Source: CAVTLG01 sp963735495 (GTDB lineage: Bacteria; Chloroflexota; Ktedonobacteria; Ktedonobacterales; Ktedonobacteraceae). Taken from it: 64,000 bases of DNA. Under the pieces are notes generated by a model, which made no database searches, was not told the origin of the DNA, and was given only the letters and a program-made list of their open reading frames with translations. Each line of letters begins with the position of its first letter. The first letter of the stretch is position 1. The stretch is taken from the NCBI GenBank assembly GCA_963735495.1, contig CAVTLG010000014.1, forward strand, positions 1,116,001 to 1,180,000, in the 5' to 3' direction. Made by a program: the position numbers and the translations under genes. Positions 18,218 through 26,199 of the stretch are shown here, in pieces.

Positions 18218-19042
18218 TCAGTTTGGAATGCGCAGGCGAGCCACCAGCACGGGTGGGATTTCGTGATAGTTGATCCAGCTCAGCAAACGACTGGAGCGCG
18301 AACCATCTTGAGGATGATTGAAGGCTGGCTCTTCCAATCCATCCAGCACGAGACCGGCGCGGAAGCAAGCGTTGAAGAGGATGTGCAGGGGACGGTCGAA
18401 GTAGTAGTGTGGGGCGGGCTGACCGATGATGCCGATACCCTTCTGTGGACTATTGTGCAGATAGCGCGTAATTTTGACGGAGTACGTGGTGACGAGATCG
18501 CCATCGAGCGGGGCTTCCTCTACGTTGAGTGCCATACCTGTGTGGTTAAAGCAAGGGTGGGTGAGCGAGAAGACAAAGCGCCCACCGGTTTTGACAACCA
18601 GGCGTATGCCGCGCATCAAGGGGTCGATCTCCGCCATATCCATAATTGCCATATTGCAGACTGCGGCATCGAAGTACTGCCGACCGAGGGCAACGATCTG
18701 CTCCTCGTGTGTGGCATCGACGAGGCGGTATTCGATGCGGTCAGCGTATTCGCTGGAGCGGGCGCGAGCCCGTTCGAGGAATTGTGTGCTAAAGTCGGTC
18801 GCCATCACACGGGCACCAAGCTGGGCCATGCGACGGGAGAAGACGCCATTGCCACAGGCGATCTCTAGTACACGTTCGCCAGCGTGCAGGTTGAGCAACC
18901 GCTCAGTGGCGGGACCGGTGAGCAGACGCTGAAAGTCGTTGCCATCACCCATTTTGCCGTCCCAGAATGCGGCGTTCTGGTTCCAGATAGTGCGCGTCTC
19001 GGCATTCAGGTCAGCCGGTCGAGAGCTGTTTTTGCCAGTCAT
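18218..19042 (-). CDS. SAM-dependent methyltransferase, class I
   Basis: A 274-residue Rossmann-fold methyltransferase. SAM motif I is 'GERVLEIACGNGVFSRRMAQ', motif II 'ARVMATDFSTQFLERAR', and 'FDAAVCNMAIMDMAEIDPL' marks the post-II region. The end 'VLDGLEEPAF' and 'YHEIPPVLVARLR' is typical of small-molecule methyltransferases of the UbiE/Coq5-like type. ATG 19042 follows 'aaagga' at good spacing; the longer frame upstream has no site. The substrate cannot be told from sequence. Confidence 0.85.
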   Translation of the reverse strand: MTGKNSSRPADLNAETRTIWNQNAAFWDGKMGDGNDFQRLLTGPATERLLNLHAGERVLEIACGNGVFSRRMAQLGARVMATDFSTQFLERARARSSEYADRIEYRLVDATHEEQIVALGRQYFDAAVCNMAIMDMAEIDPLMRGIRLVVKTGGRFVFSLTHPCFNHTGMALNVEEAPLDGDLVTTYSVKITRYLHNSPQKGIGIIGQPAPHYYFDRPLHILFNACFRAGLVLDGLEEPAFNHPQDGSRSSRLLSWINYHEIPPVLVARLRIPN

Positions 19043-19305
19043 TGTGTGTTCCTTTCCACTATATGCAACTGGTTCGGTAAAAAGCATAGCGCAGGCAGTA
19101 CAAAAAAACATCGTGCTTTTGGACGATGTAGCGCTATTGACAATTATGATACAATTAAAATGAGAAATAGAGCCTCATCTATGGAGAAATGTAGCTGCCA
19201 TTCTACTATTTATAAAGTGTCTATTTCACAATGCTGCAACTTTTCATAGTCCTCAAGGGGTAACGCATAGGTACCTCTATGCCACGATAACGGAGGAGTG
19301 CAATC

Positions 19306-20331
19306 ATGAAAGCTGTACGCTTGCACCATTACGGAGAGCATCCGGTCGTCGAAGAGGTTGCGGAGCCACGCATCAGTGGTCCATTTGATGTGATTGTGCG
19401 TGTGGGTGGTGCGGGCCTCTGTCGGACTGATCTGCACATTATAGAAGGGCAATTCAGCGGGACATCTGGCATCACGTTGCCCTACACGCTGGGTCATGAG
19501 AATGCAGGTTGGGTGCACGAGATCGGCTCTGCTGTCAGCAATGTGGCCGTGGGGGATACCGTAATCGCCTATCCACAAATCACCTGTGGGCTCTGTCGCG
19601 CATGTCGGGCTGGTGATGACATGCACTGCTCTAACGCGGCTTTTCCAGGTATGTCCACGGACGGTGGCATGGCGGATTTCCTCAAAACTACTGCCCGAGC
19701 GGTCATAAAGCTAGATAGTGGTCTGGCACCTGCCGCCATTGCCGCCCTGGCGGACGCTGGTCTGACGGCGTATCACGCCATCAAAAAAGCCGCTGCATTG
19801 CTCTATCCCGGCACAAAGGTCGTTGTAATCGGTGCGGGTGGTCTGGGGCATATCGGTATTCAATGTCTGAAAGCGCTAACCCCGGCAGAAATTATCGTCG
19901 TAGATCGTTCGCGGGAGGCACTGGCATTGACGCGTGGCTGGGGAGCAGATTATACCGTGCTGGCTGATGGTAACCAGATTGCGCAGGTCAAAGCAATCAC
20001 CGCTGGACAGGGAGCCGAGGTGATCATTGATTTTGTAGGTGAGGATGGCGCTATAGAAGATGGTATCGCCATGCTCCGTCGCGCGGGTAGCTATTATGTC
20101 ATTGGCTATGGTGGCCAGCTACAAGTGCCTACCAGAGATGTTACCGGGACGGAGATCAATTTTATCGGCAACCTTGTTGGGACCTATAATGATCTGACCG
20201 AACTGATGACGCTAACGATCCAGGGCAAGGTGATGTTGCACACCGTGACGTATCCTCTCGCGGCAGCCAACGAAGCCATCCACGCGCTAGAGACCGGCCA
20301 CATACGTGGTCGTGGCATTCTGATTCCGTGA
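19306..20331 (+). CDS. NAD(P)-dependent zinc alcohol dehydrogenase
   Basis: A 341-residue medium-chain dehydrogenase. The catalytic zinc ligands are C39 in 'GLCRTDLHI' and H64-E65 in 'TLGHENAGWV'. The structural zinc lobe is complete as 'CGLCRACRAGDDMHC'. The coenzyme site is 'VVVIGAGGLGHIGIQCLKAL', and the acidic residue in 'IIVVDRS' indicates NAD preference. 'aacggagg' precedes the ATG. It oxidises alcohols or reduces aldehydes. The carotenoid-oxygenase gene follows 51 bases later in the same direction, so it may act on an apocarotenal product, which is inference from position. Confidence 0.9.
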   Translation: MKAVRLHHYGEHPVVEEVAEPRISGPFDVIVRVGGAGLCRTDLHIIEGQFSGTSGITLPYTLGHENAGWVHEIGSAVSNVAVGDTVIAYPQITCGLCRACRAGDDMHCSNAAFPGMSTDGGMADFLKTTARAVIKLDSGLAPAAIAALADAGLTAYHAIKKAAALLYPGTKVVVIGAGGLGHIGIQCLKALTPAEIIVVDRSREALALTRGWGADYTVLADGNQIAQVKAITAGQGAEVIIDFVGEDGAIEDGIAMLRRAGSYYVIGYGGQLQVPTRDVTGTEINFIGNLVGTYNDLTELMTLTIQGKVMLHTVTYPLAAANEAIHALETGHIRGRGILIP

Positions 20332-20382
20332 AGTGCTTCCACCCCCGAGACGATCCTCAGGTTGAAATTAGGAGGTTTTCCG

Positions 20383-21811
20383 ATGTCAGGTCAATTTGCT
20401 CGTGGTTTTGCCACCCAGACTCAGGAGATTACGTGTGATCATCTGCCCATACAAGGGGAAGTACCAACCTGGCTGGTAGGTACACTTCTGCGCAATGGTC
20501 CGGCGCAATTTGAGGTGGGAGAGCAACATTTCAACCACTGGTTTGATGGGCTGGCCATGCTGCACAGCTTTACGTTTAACGCAGGGAATGTTGCTTATGT
20601 AAACAGATTCTTGCAGAGTCCCGCCTATCTCAAGGCTCAGAAGACAGGCAAAATCAGCTATCAGGAATTCGCTACTGATCCCTGTCGCTCAATTTTTAAG
20701 CGCGTCACCTCCGTCTTCAATCCACTTGAGCCGGGCGGCAATAGCAATGTCAATATTAGCAAGATTGGCAACTCATTTGTCGCGCTGACCGAGCTTCCTT
20801 TGCCGGTCGAGTTTGATCCCAGTACGCTGAAAACGCTGGGTGTCATCCAGCATGAGGATCATGTCGCGGGCCAGCATTGCACGCCTCACCCGCATTATGA
20901 TTCCCAGCGCACAATGGGCATCAACTCGATTACGCATTTCTCAGCCAAAAGCTGCTATAACATCTACGGTATTAAAGATGGCCTGACAAAACGCACGTTG
21001 ATCGGCTCCATCCCTGTGCAGGAGCCAGGCTATATTCATAGCTTTGGCATCACTAAGCACTATATTGTACTGGTTGAATTCCCTCTGGTGGTCAATCCAC
21101 TGAGTATCCTGCTAAGCGGAAAACCATTCATCGAGAATTTCCAATGGAAACCGGAACGCGGAGCGCGTTTCTTTGTGATGCGTAAAGAAGATGGCCAGGT
21201 CGTCAACACGTTCGAGAGTGAGGCTTTCTTCGCCTTCCACCATATCAACGCTTTTGAGCGCGAGGATAGTGTGATCGTGGATATTGCGGCGATGCGCGAT
21301 GCCTCAGTTATCGATGCCTTCTACCTCAAGAATATGCAGGGAGAAGAAGCTAACGGTTCCCTGGCCTGCGTTTACGCGCTATACGCTGCCGCTCCATAGC
21401 CAGGCGCAAACCTGTAAGGTGCTCTCAGAAGAAGCGATTGAACTGCCCAGCATCAACTATGGGCGCAACAATGGCAGAGACTATCAGTTTGCTTATGGGG
21501 TAAGCATCGACCGGGAAACGCCTGACGATTTTACCAATCAACTGGTCAAAGTGGATACCCACCAGGAAAGCGCGCAAATCTGGCGTGTCGCTGACTGCTA
21601 TCCAGGTGAACCAGTCTTCGTTGCAGCTCCGCACGCTAGCAGTGAGGACGAAGGCGTGATTCTCTCAGTGGTCTTCGATGGAACGCAGGGCAATTCGTTC
21701 TTGCTCGTCCTGGACGCCGCGACCTTCAGCGAACTGGCCAGGGCGCAAGTGCCACAGCATGTACCCTTTGGCTTCCATGGTATGTTCAGCCGCGATAAGG
21801 CCCTGATGTAA
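20383..21811 (+). CDS. Carotenoid cleavage oxygenase (RPE65 family), frameshifted
   Basis: A non-haem iron enzyme that cleaves carotenoid polyene chains. Joined over one frameshift it is about 475 residues, the normal length. The four iron-binding histidines are expected in 'HCTPHPHYD', 'GYIHSFGIT', 'FFAFHHINAF' and, after the frameshift, 'PFGFHGMF'. The frame breaks near 21360-21372: the first frame ends 'GSLACVYALYAAAP' while the correct continuation 'AFTRYTLPL' is in the next frame. ATG 20383 has 'aggagg' upstream. The last histidine is in the second piece, so the break would abolish activity unless it is a sequencing indel. A carotenoid biosynthesis gene is not in the window. Confidence 0.88.
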
Positions 21812-21821
21812 TGAAGAGAGA

Positions 21822-21875
21822 TGCATCCCCAGGGTTCAGGCAACTTTGCCAGGTTGCCTGAACCCTGGGGATGCA
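21822..21875. terminator. Long perfect hairpin after the carotenoid oxygenase gene
   Basis: Arms of 23 bases (21822-21844 and 21853-21875) pair perfectly around the 8-base loop 'tttgccag'. The hairpin starts 11 bases after the stop. No T-run follows, so if it terminates transcription it does so by an unusual route; it may be an RNA-stabilising structure or a repeat. Confidence 0.65.
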
Positions 21876-22076
21876 GTCAACGTGTCGGTAATCATGAAGC
21901 ACCCCGCTTCTGCGCTGTACAACATCTTTATACAGTTTGTTGTGTAAGAGACATCTCTCCTGCTGCCAACACGTGTGGCGATGGGGAAGGTGTCACAGGC
22001 CCCAAAATTATTCAAAGATGAGGCCAAATGCCAATGCACTTCCTCTGGATTTCTGCGTGGATATCAGACGGTAACA

Positions 22077-22106
22077 TTGACGTAAACGTTAAACTTGTTG
22101 TATACT
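22077..22106 (+). promoter_or_regulatory. Promoter of the MFS transporter gene
   Basis: TTGACG at 22077-22082 and TATACT at 22101-22106 are separated by 18 bases. The spacer holds the partly palindromic 'gtaaacgttaaac', which looks like a regulator site of the MerR type. About 180 bases lie between the -10 box and the transporter start, so a long leader is transcribed. Confidence 0.5.
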
Positions 22107-22285
22107 ATAGGTACATCCACTGAGAGACGCTTGATGGGAATCCAGTTTCCACTGAAAAGAGTTCTACCATGCTCAATTCACCAGACACACAGAAAAAACT
22201 CAAGCGTCATACCTATACCTTTTATTAAAATTACAACATAGATGGGACATTACGGAAAATGAAAGTAACAGAGGAGAATGAAGCA

Positions 22286-23596
22286 ATGGGAGTCTCTGCA
22301 GTCATTGCAGGGCAGTCAAAAAAGAAGCATGCATTTATCGCGCTACAGCAGCGGAATTTTCGTTTATTCTGGACTGGTCAGCTTATTTCCCTGATTGGTA
22401 CCTGGATGGACTCTACGGGACAGGCGTGGCTCGTACTCCACCTGACCGGCAGCGCTTTAGACCTGGGAATTGTAGGCGCATTACAGTTTCTGCCTGTCTT
22501 ATGCCTTACACTGTTGGGTGGTGTGCTGGCGGATCGCTTCCCAAAGCGCAGAGTGCTGGTCTTCACGCAAACCTTTCTGGCACTGCAAGCTGCTACGCTG
22601 TGTCTATTAGTGTTTACCGGACGTATAGAGGTCTGGCATATCTATATATTAGCGCTATTCTATGGTCTGACCAACGCACTTGACATGCCAACACGTCAGG
22701 CATTTGTGGGCGAAATGGCCGGTCGTGAGTCTTTACCGAACGCCGTTGCGCTCAACTCATCAGCGTTTAATATGTCGCGTATGGTTGGCCCGGGTATCGC
22801 GGGTCTGATTATCGCGCAATTTGGTGAGGGACCACTTTTTTTCGTCAATGCACTCAGCTTTATTCCTGTGATCATTGGATTGCTCATGATCAATACAAAA
22901 GAGCTCTACATCAGGCATCGCGCGGCTGAGGCTACGGCAACTGGCACTATGCGCAGTCTGCGTGACGGACTCGTCTATGTCAGGCGGACACCGGCTGTCT
23001 TCCTGATCATCGTCGTTGTGGGTCTGGTTTCATTGTTTGGCATCAATTTCAATGTCGTCTTACCGCTGGTTGCCACACAGGCTCTGCATATGGGATCAGA
23101 AGGTTTTGGTTTCATCTCATCGGCCTTTGGCTTTGGTGCGCTGGTTGCCGCGCTCTATCTGGCCTGGGGCAATAGACGACCAAATCTGAGCAGAATGTTA
23201 ATCTTTGCGATGCTTTTCTCTATCGCGTTAGGCTTGTTTGGACTATCGCACTGGTATCCACTGTCGCTGCTACTGGCTGCGCTGACCGGCTTTATGCTTA
23301 TATCCTTTGTCGCGCTAGCCAATACGACGCTGCAAACGGTGGCTCCTGATGCCTTGCGTGGCAGAGTTATGGGAGTCTACATGTTAGTGTTTAATGGCAG
23401 CACGCCCATCGGGAACCTCTTTATTGGTGGACTAGCTAACAGTGTTGGCATTTCTATCGCCCTGGCGAGTGGTGCTATCTTGAGTCTGGTTGCCGCCATT
23501 GTGGCCTGGTTCCATCGTGCATCCGCTGTTGAAGACATGGAGCACACCACCTTTATTGATAGCAAACGGGTTAGCCATGAATTCGCGAAAAGTTAA
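22286..23596 (+). CDS. MFS transporter, EntS/MFS_3-type exporter
   Basis: A 436-residue integral membrane protein with about 12 hydrophobic helices, starting after 'FIALQQRNFRLFWTGQLISL'. 'DRFPKRRVLVFTQ' is the conserved loop between helices 2 and 3. 'ALFYGLTNALDMPTRQAFVG' and 'LPNAVALNSSAFNMSRMVGP' are family hallmarks of the enterobactin-exporter-like MFS_3 group. It should export a small molecule by proton antiport; the substrate is unknown. ATG 22286 is preferred because 'gaggag' lies 9 bases upstream, though ATG 22259 is possible. A T-run hairpin closes the gene. Confidence 0.9.
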   Translation: MGVSAVIAGQSKKKHAFIALQQRNFRLFWTGQLISLIGTWMDSTGQAWLVLHLTGSALDLGIVGALQFLPVLCLTLLGGVLADRFPKRRVLVFTQTFLALQAATLCLLVFTGRIEVWHIYILALFYGLTNALDMPTRQAFVGEMAGRESLPNAVALNSSAFNMSRMVGPGIAGLIIAQFGEGPLFFVNALSFIPVIIGLLMINTKELYIRHRAAEATATGTMRSLRDGLVYVRRTPAVFLIIVVVGLVSLFGINFNVVLPLVATQALHMGSEGFGFISSAFGFGALVAALYLAWGNRRPNLSRMLIFAMLFSIALGLFGLSHWYPLSLLLAALTGFMLISFVALANTTLQTVAPDALRGRVMGVYMLVFNGSTPIGNLFIGGLANSVGISIALASGAILSLVAAIVAWFHRASAVEDMEHTTFIDSKRVSHEFAKS

Positions 23597-23673
23597 TCAT
23601 CCCACTCTTTCTGCAAAAGCGCGTGGAGACATCTCTTGCAGTGAACTTGTGTTGTAGAAGGAAAAGCGTATAG

Positions 23674-23698
23674 GGCCGTCCTTTGTGGCGGCCTTTTT
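23674..23698 (+). terminator. Rho-independent terminator of the MFS gene
   Basis: A GC-rich stem ggccg/cggcc (23674-23678 and 23689-23693) is followed directly by TTTTT. It lies 77 bases after the transporter stop. Confidence 0.7.
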
Positions 23699-23757
23699 GT
23701 TGGGCAAAAGAGCAATGGTCTACTGATGGTGAACCTGGCAGGTTGTAACCGCCGCTG

Positions 23758-23982
23758 TTATTTTGGCGTTGGTGGTACGAGATTGGACGTGCGCGGTTTT
23801 TTGCGTGGTGTCGCCTTACCTTGAGCGTTGACAGAGAAGATGTGATGTCCTGTCAGGCAGTAGTAGAGCCTGTTGCCTCTGGCATCTGTACGTGGCCGTG
23901 TTTCAGATTCAACATCGACCAGTATGATCCCTTCTCCATGATCTAGCGAGCATACATGACGTCTAATAGATTGAAGGTCCAT
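23758..23982 (-). CDS. Small hypothetical protein
   Basis: A 74-residue protein, 'MDLQSIRRHVCSLDHGEGII', with a beta-rich middle 'GNRLYYCLTGHHIFSVNAQG' and a basic, proline-rich tail. 'aaagga' lies 8 bases before the ATG. No known family was recognised. The codon usage looks like a real gene. Confidence 0.5.
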   Translation of the reverse strand: MDLQSIRRHVCSLDHGEGIILVDVESETRPRTDARGNRLYYCLTGHHIFSVNAQGKATPRKKPRTSNLVPPTPK

Positions 23983-24051
23983 CTATTTTATCCTTTTTCT
24001 CTGGCCCACTCACCTGTTATGACTGTGTCATCTCTCTACAAGCTTTATTTA

Positions 24052-24223
24052 TAACTATTCAGGTAGGTATGTACTCGCGTAGGGACAATCCCTTGCGGTT
24101 GTCCACGGTGGGTCGCCGCGAGGGACGCCAGGACCTTTTTCCCTCGTCCAACGTGGCGGATGGGCCACCAAAAAGGTCCTGGCTCGGCCCCTACGCGAGC
24201 CTCCACGGTACCTGAATAGTTAC
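24052..24223. mobile_element. MITE-like element with target-site duplication
   Basis: A 172-base non-coding element. Its ends 'taactattcaggta' (24052-24065) and 'tacctgaatagtta' (24209-24222) are perfect inverted repeats. Second and third nested inverted pairs lie inside: 'ctcgcgtaggg' against 'cccctacgcgag', and 'gccaggaccttttt' against 'aaaaaggtcctggc'. The 9-base word 'ctttattta' stands on both outer sides (24043-24051 and 24224-24232), as expected of a target duplication. There is no gene inside, so it must be moved by a transposase elsewhere. Confidence 0.8.
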
Positions 24224-24410
24224 CTTTATTTATCATAGCATGGAAGGTCGGATGCGGTATTTCTATCATGGGTTATTGGATAGCATGCTCCTGTTCAGGC
24301 GCTCCCGATCTCTTAATTATTAGACGCTTCAAATGAGCAAATGTGAAATTCGCAGCAGCGTGAGAGTAACGAGTTCAAGTGCCAATAGTTCCAAAAAGTA
24401 TAGCGATCTC

Positions 24411-24434
24411 TAGCGTTTTATAGCGTTTTATAGC
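24411..24434. repeat. Left array of TAGCGTTTTA units, inverted copy of 26135-26158
   Basis: Two full copies of the 10-base unit 'tagcgtttta' and a partial third stand head to tail; 'tatagcgatc' lies just outside at 24399. The 24 bases are the exact reverse complement of 26135-26158. The array overlaps the last five codons of the TnpB gene. Confidence 0.8.
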
Positions 24435-25710
24435 AAGCCAGGATTTCCCTTTTTGGCTTTGTGAGGGGATCAACGACAATCCTCACTGGATGGACTACCG
24501 GCTTGTGGCCTTTCCCATCCTCTACTCCCTCCGACCCGAAGGCATCAGGAGCTACTTTTCTGATAATGTTGCTCGACCCGTTGCAGTCAGCATTGATCAG
24601 CGTGCCATCTGTTGCACGGTACAGCCCACGCTCAATGCGCTTGCCGCTAAACTTCGGCTTCTCTTTCCGGTTGGGATCATAGACTGGTATTGCATCACGA
24701 TCTAAGAAACTGGCTTGACTGGTGTAGGACTCTTCGGTGATGATCACGGTGATGCCTACTAACTCTGCTTTGTAGGTCAGCATGGAAATGAACCGGGCAT
24801 GAGGGATAGCAACAAAATTTTGATTGGTGCGCTTCCCCATGTTCGCTTCTTGCTTCCAAGTATCATTTTTCCCAATCACGAGTGTCCCTATCCCATGAGC
24901 CACCAGATCATCGACAATCCATCTGGATGCCGTGTGCATGTAGTGGTCAATGCGGCGCGTGCGCTTCTTCGTCATGCGCTCCATGCGCTTTGTGGTGCCT
25001 GTATGACCAAGCTTGCTCTGTAACTCTGCTTTGCGCTTGTTGTTGAACTGGTTCACAGATTTCATCGGACGCCCGTTAACCAGGACTGGCACGTAGCCAG
25101 ATTGGTTTGAAGTTAGCGCCGCGAGATTATCCATGCCGATATCTATGCCCGCGTACAAAGCAGGGTCTACCGCGCTCTTTGGCTGTTCGTACTCATAGAC
25201 CACCTCTAGCACATAAAAGCCTTTGCGAGGGACAATGCGGACTTGATTGATCTGCTGCTGTCGGGTCTTGACGGTGATCGGGAGTCCCGATGGTTTGACA
25301 ATGCCTGCTATCCCTTTTTTGCTCTGCCCTCCTTCTAAAGCTTGCAGGGTGTACACGAGCAGATTGCGCCCTTTCGCTTTGTCCTTGTAGTTCGGGATTT
25401 TGGGACGTGCTCGAAACTTGGCATGGTCTTGCTTGTAGGCTTTGATGGCTTTAAAGAAGGCATCCCAATCATGATCCACTTGCTTCAAGACCTGCTGTGC
25501 CACCTTTGCCGGGAGCGCTTTGTAGGCTTCATGGGCCTGCATGAGCCTGTCCATCTTGCTGTAGCTCAGGTACTTGCCCTCAAAAATATAAGCTTGCCGT
25601 ATCTCATAGTTAGCCGCATTGTACAGGTTCTTGGACTTGAAGGCAGCGGCATCAATCACGGCAAAACGAGGATCGTTGCGCTTGATCACATGTTGTTCGA
25701 CCAGTTGCAT
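24418..25710 (-). CDS. tnpB: TnpB-type RNA-guided nuclease (IS200/IS605- or IS607-associated OrfB)
   Basis: A 430-residue TnpB protein. The split RuvC nuclease site is intact: first Asp in 'YAGIDIGMDNLAALTSN', Glu in 'VIITEESYTSQASFLD', last Asp in 'LINADCNGSSNI'. The four cysteines of the usual zinc finger between the Glu and the last Asp are absent; the stretch reads 'DAIPVYDPNRKEKPKFSGKR'. Zinc-finger-less OrfB proteins with similar wording are known. 'aaggag' lies 10 bases before ATG 25710. No TnpA transposase is in the element. TnpB proteins are guided by RNA from the transposon end and cut the empty donor site. Repeat arrays flank the gene and an 89-residue frame precedes it. Confidence 0.9.
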   Translation of the reverse strand: MQLVEQHVIKRNDPRFAVIDAAAFKSKNLYNAANYEIRQAYIFEGKYLSYSKMDRLMQAHEAYKALPAKVAQQVLKQVDHDWDAFFKAIKAYKQDHAKFRARPKIPNYKDKAKGRNLLVYTLQALEGGQSKKGIAGIVKPSGLPITVKTRQQQINQVRIVPRKGFYVLEVVYEYEQPKSAVDPALYAGIDIGMDNLAALTSNQSGYVPVLVNGRPMKSVNQFNNKRKAELQSKLGHTGTTKRMERMTKKRTRRIDHYMHTASRWIVDDLVAHGIGTLVIGKNDTWKQEANMGKRTNQNFVAIPHARFISMLTYKAELVGITVIITEESYTSQASFLDRDAIPVYDPNRKEKPKFSGKRIERGLYRATDGTLINADCNGSSNIIRKVAPDAFGSEGVEDGKGHKPVVHPVRIVVDPLTKPKREILACYKTL

Positions 25711-25754
25711 GATGCCGCTCTCCTTTCGTCACACGACGGGTTCCTGACTATGGT

Positions 25755-26024
25755 CTACAAAGCTCTTCCTGTTGCGTGAACTTCTTCCGGTAAGATCACC
25801 ACGTGTTTCATGCGTTCCTCATGCTCCTGTGGGCTTTCCGTCAGAAGTGGGCTGCTCATGTATCCCAGGAAGAAACCGAACATGTCAAATGGATCATTGA
25901 AGGCCATACGATCAAAGCGGTAACCACCCTTACCGTCTTCATCCAGCACGCTGCCCACTGCATCGAGCGTGTTCATGTGGGAAGCAACATGAGGGATGTC
26001 GTACTCGCTATCATCGAAATACAT
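25755..26024 (-). CDS. Small acidic protein upstream of TnpB
   Basis: An 89-residue acidic protein, 'MYFDDSEYDIPHVASHMNTL', located 44 bases before TnpB on the same strand and inside the same pair of inverted repeat arrays. 'aggga' lies 6 bases upstream of the ATG. There is no recombinase motif, so it is not a TnpA. The function is unknown. It could be cargo of the element, a TnpB-modulating protein, or a host gene the element grew around. Confidence 0.5.
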   Translation of the reverse strand: MYFDDSEYDIPHVASHMNTLDAVGSVLDEDGKGGYRFDRMAFNDPFDMFGFFLGYMSSPLLTESPQEHEERMKHVVILPEEVHATGRAL

Positions 26025-26134
26025 GCTGCGTCCCTGGGTAAAGGCTTTTTGAAAGGTCTCGTTTAGTCTAGCAGTAATTGTCTGCTTCGTCCAGAGAAGG
26101 GTTCTAGAATATCCCCAAAATCCTGCAATAGATC

Positions 26135-26158
26135 GCTATAAAACGCTATAAAACGCTA
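26135..26158. repeat. Right array of TAGCGTTTTA units, inverted copy of 24411-24434
   Basis: On the minus strand it holds two full copies of 'tagcgtttta' plus a partial third, then 'gatc'. Together with the left array it brackets a 1.75 kb segment carrying TnpB and the 89-residue gene. No other explanation for the perfect 24-base inverted pair is seen. Confidence 0.8.
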
Positions 26159-26199
26159 TATTTTCAAACACTAGTTTTGTATACTGCCAGGTGCCTCTC

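Noticed and set aside
18263..18868. A 201-codon plus-strand frame across the methyltransferase
   Set aside because: Antisense shadow of the methyltransferase, which has clear SAM motifs and a proper ribosome site.
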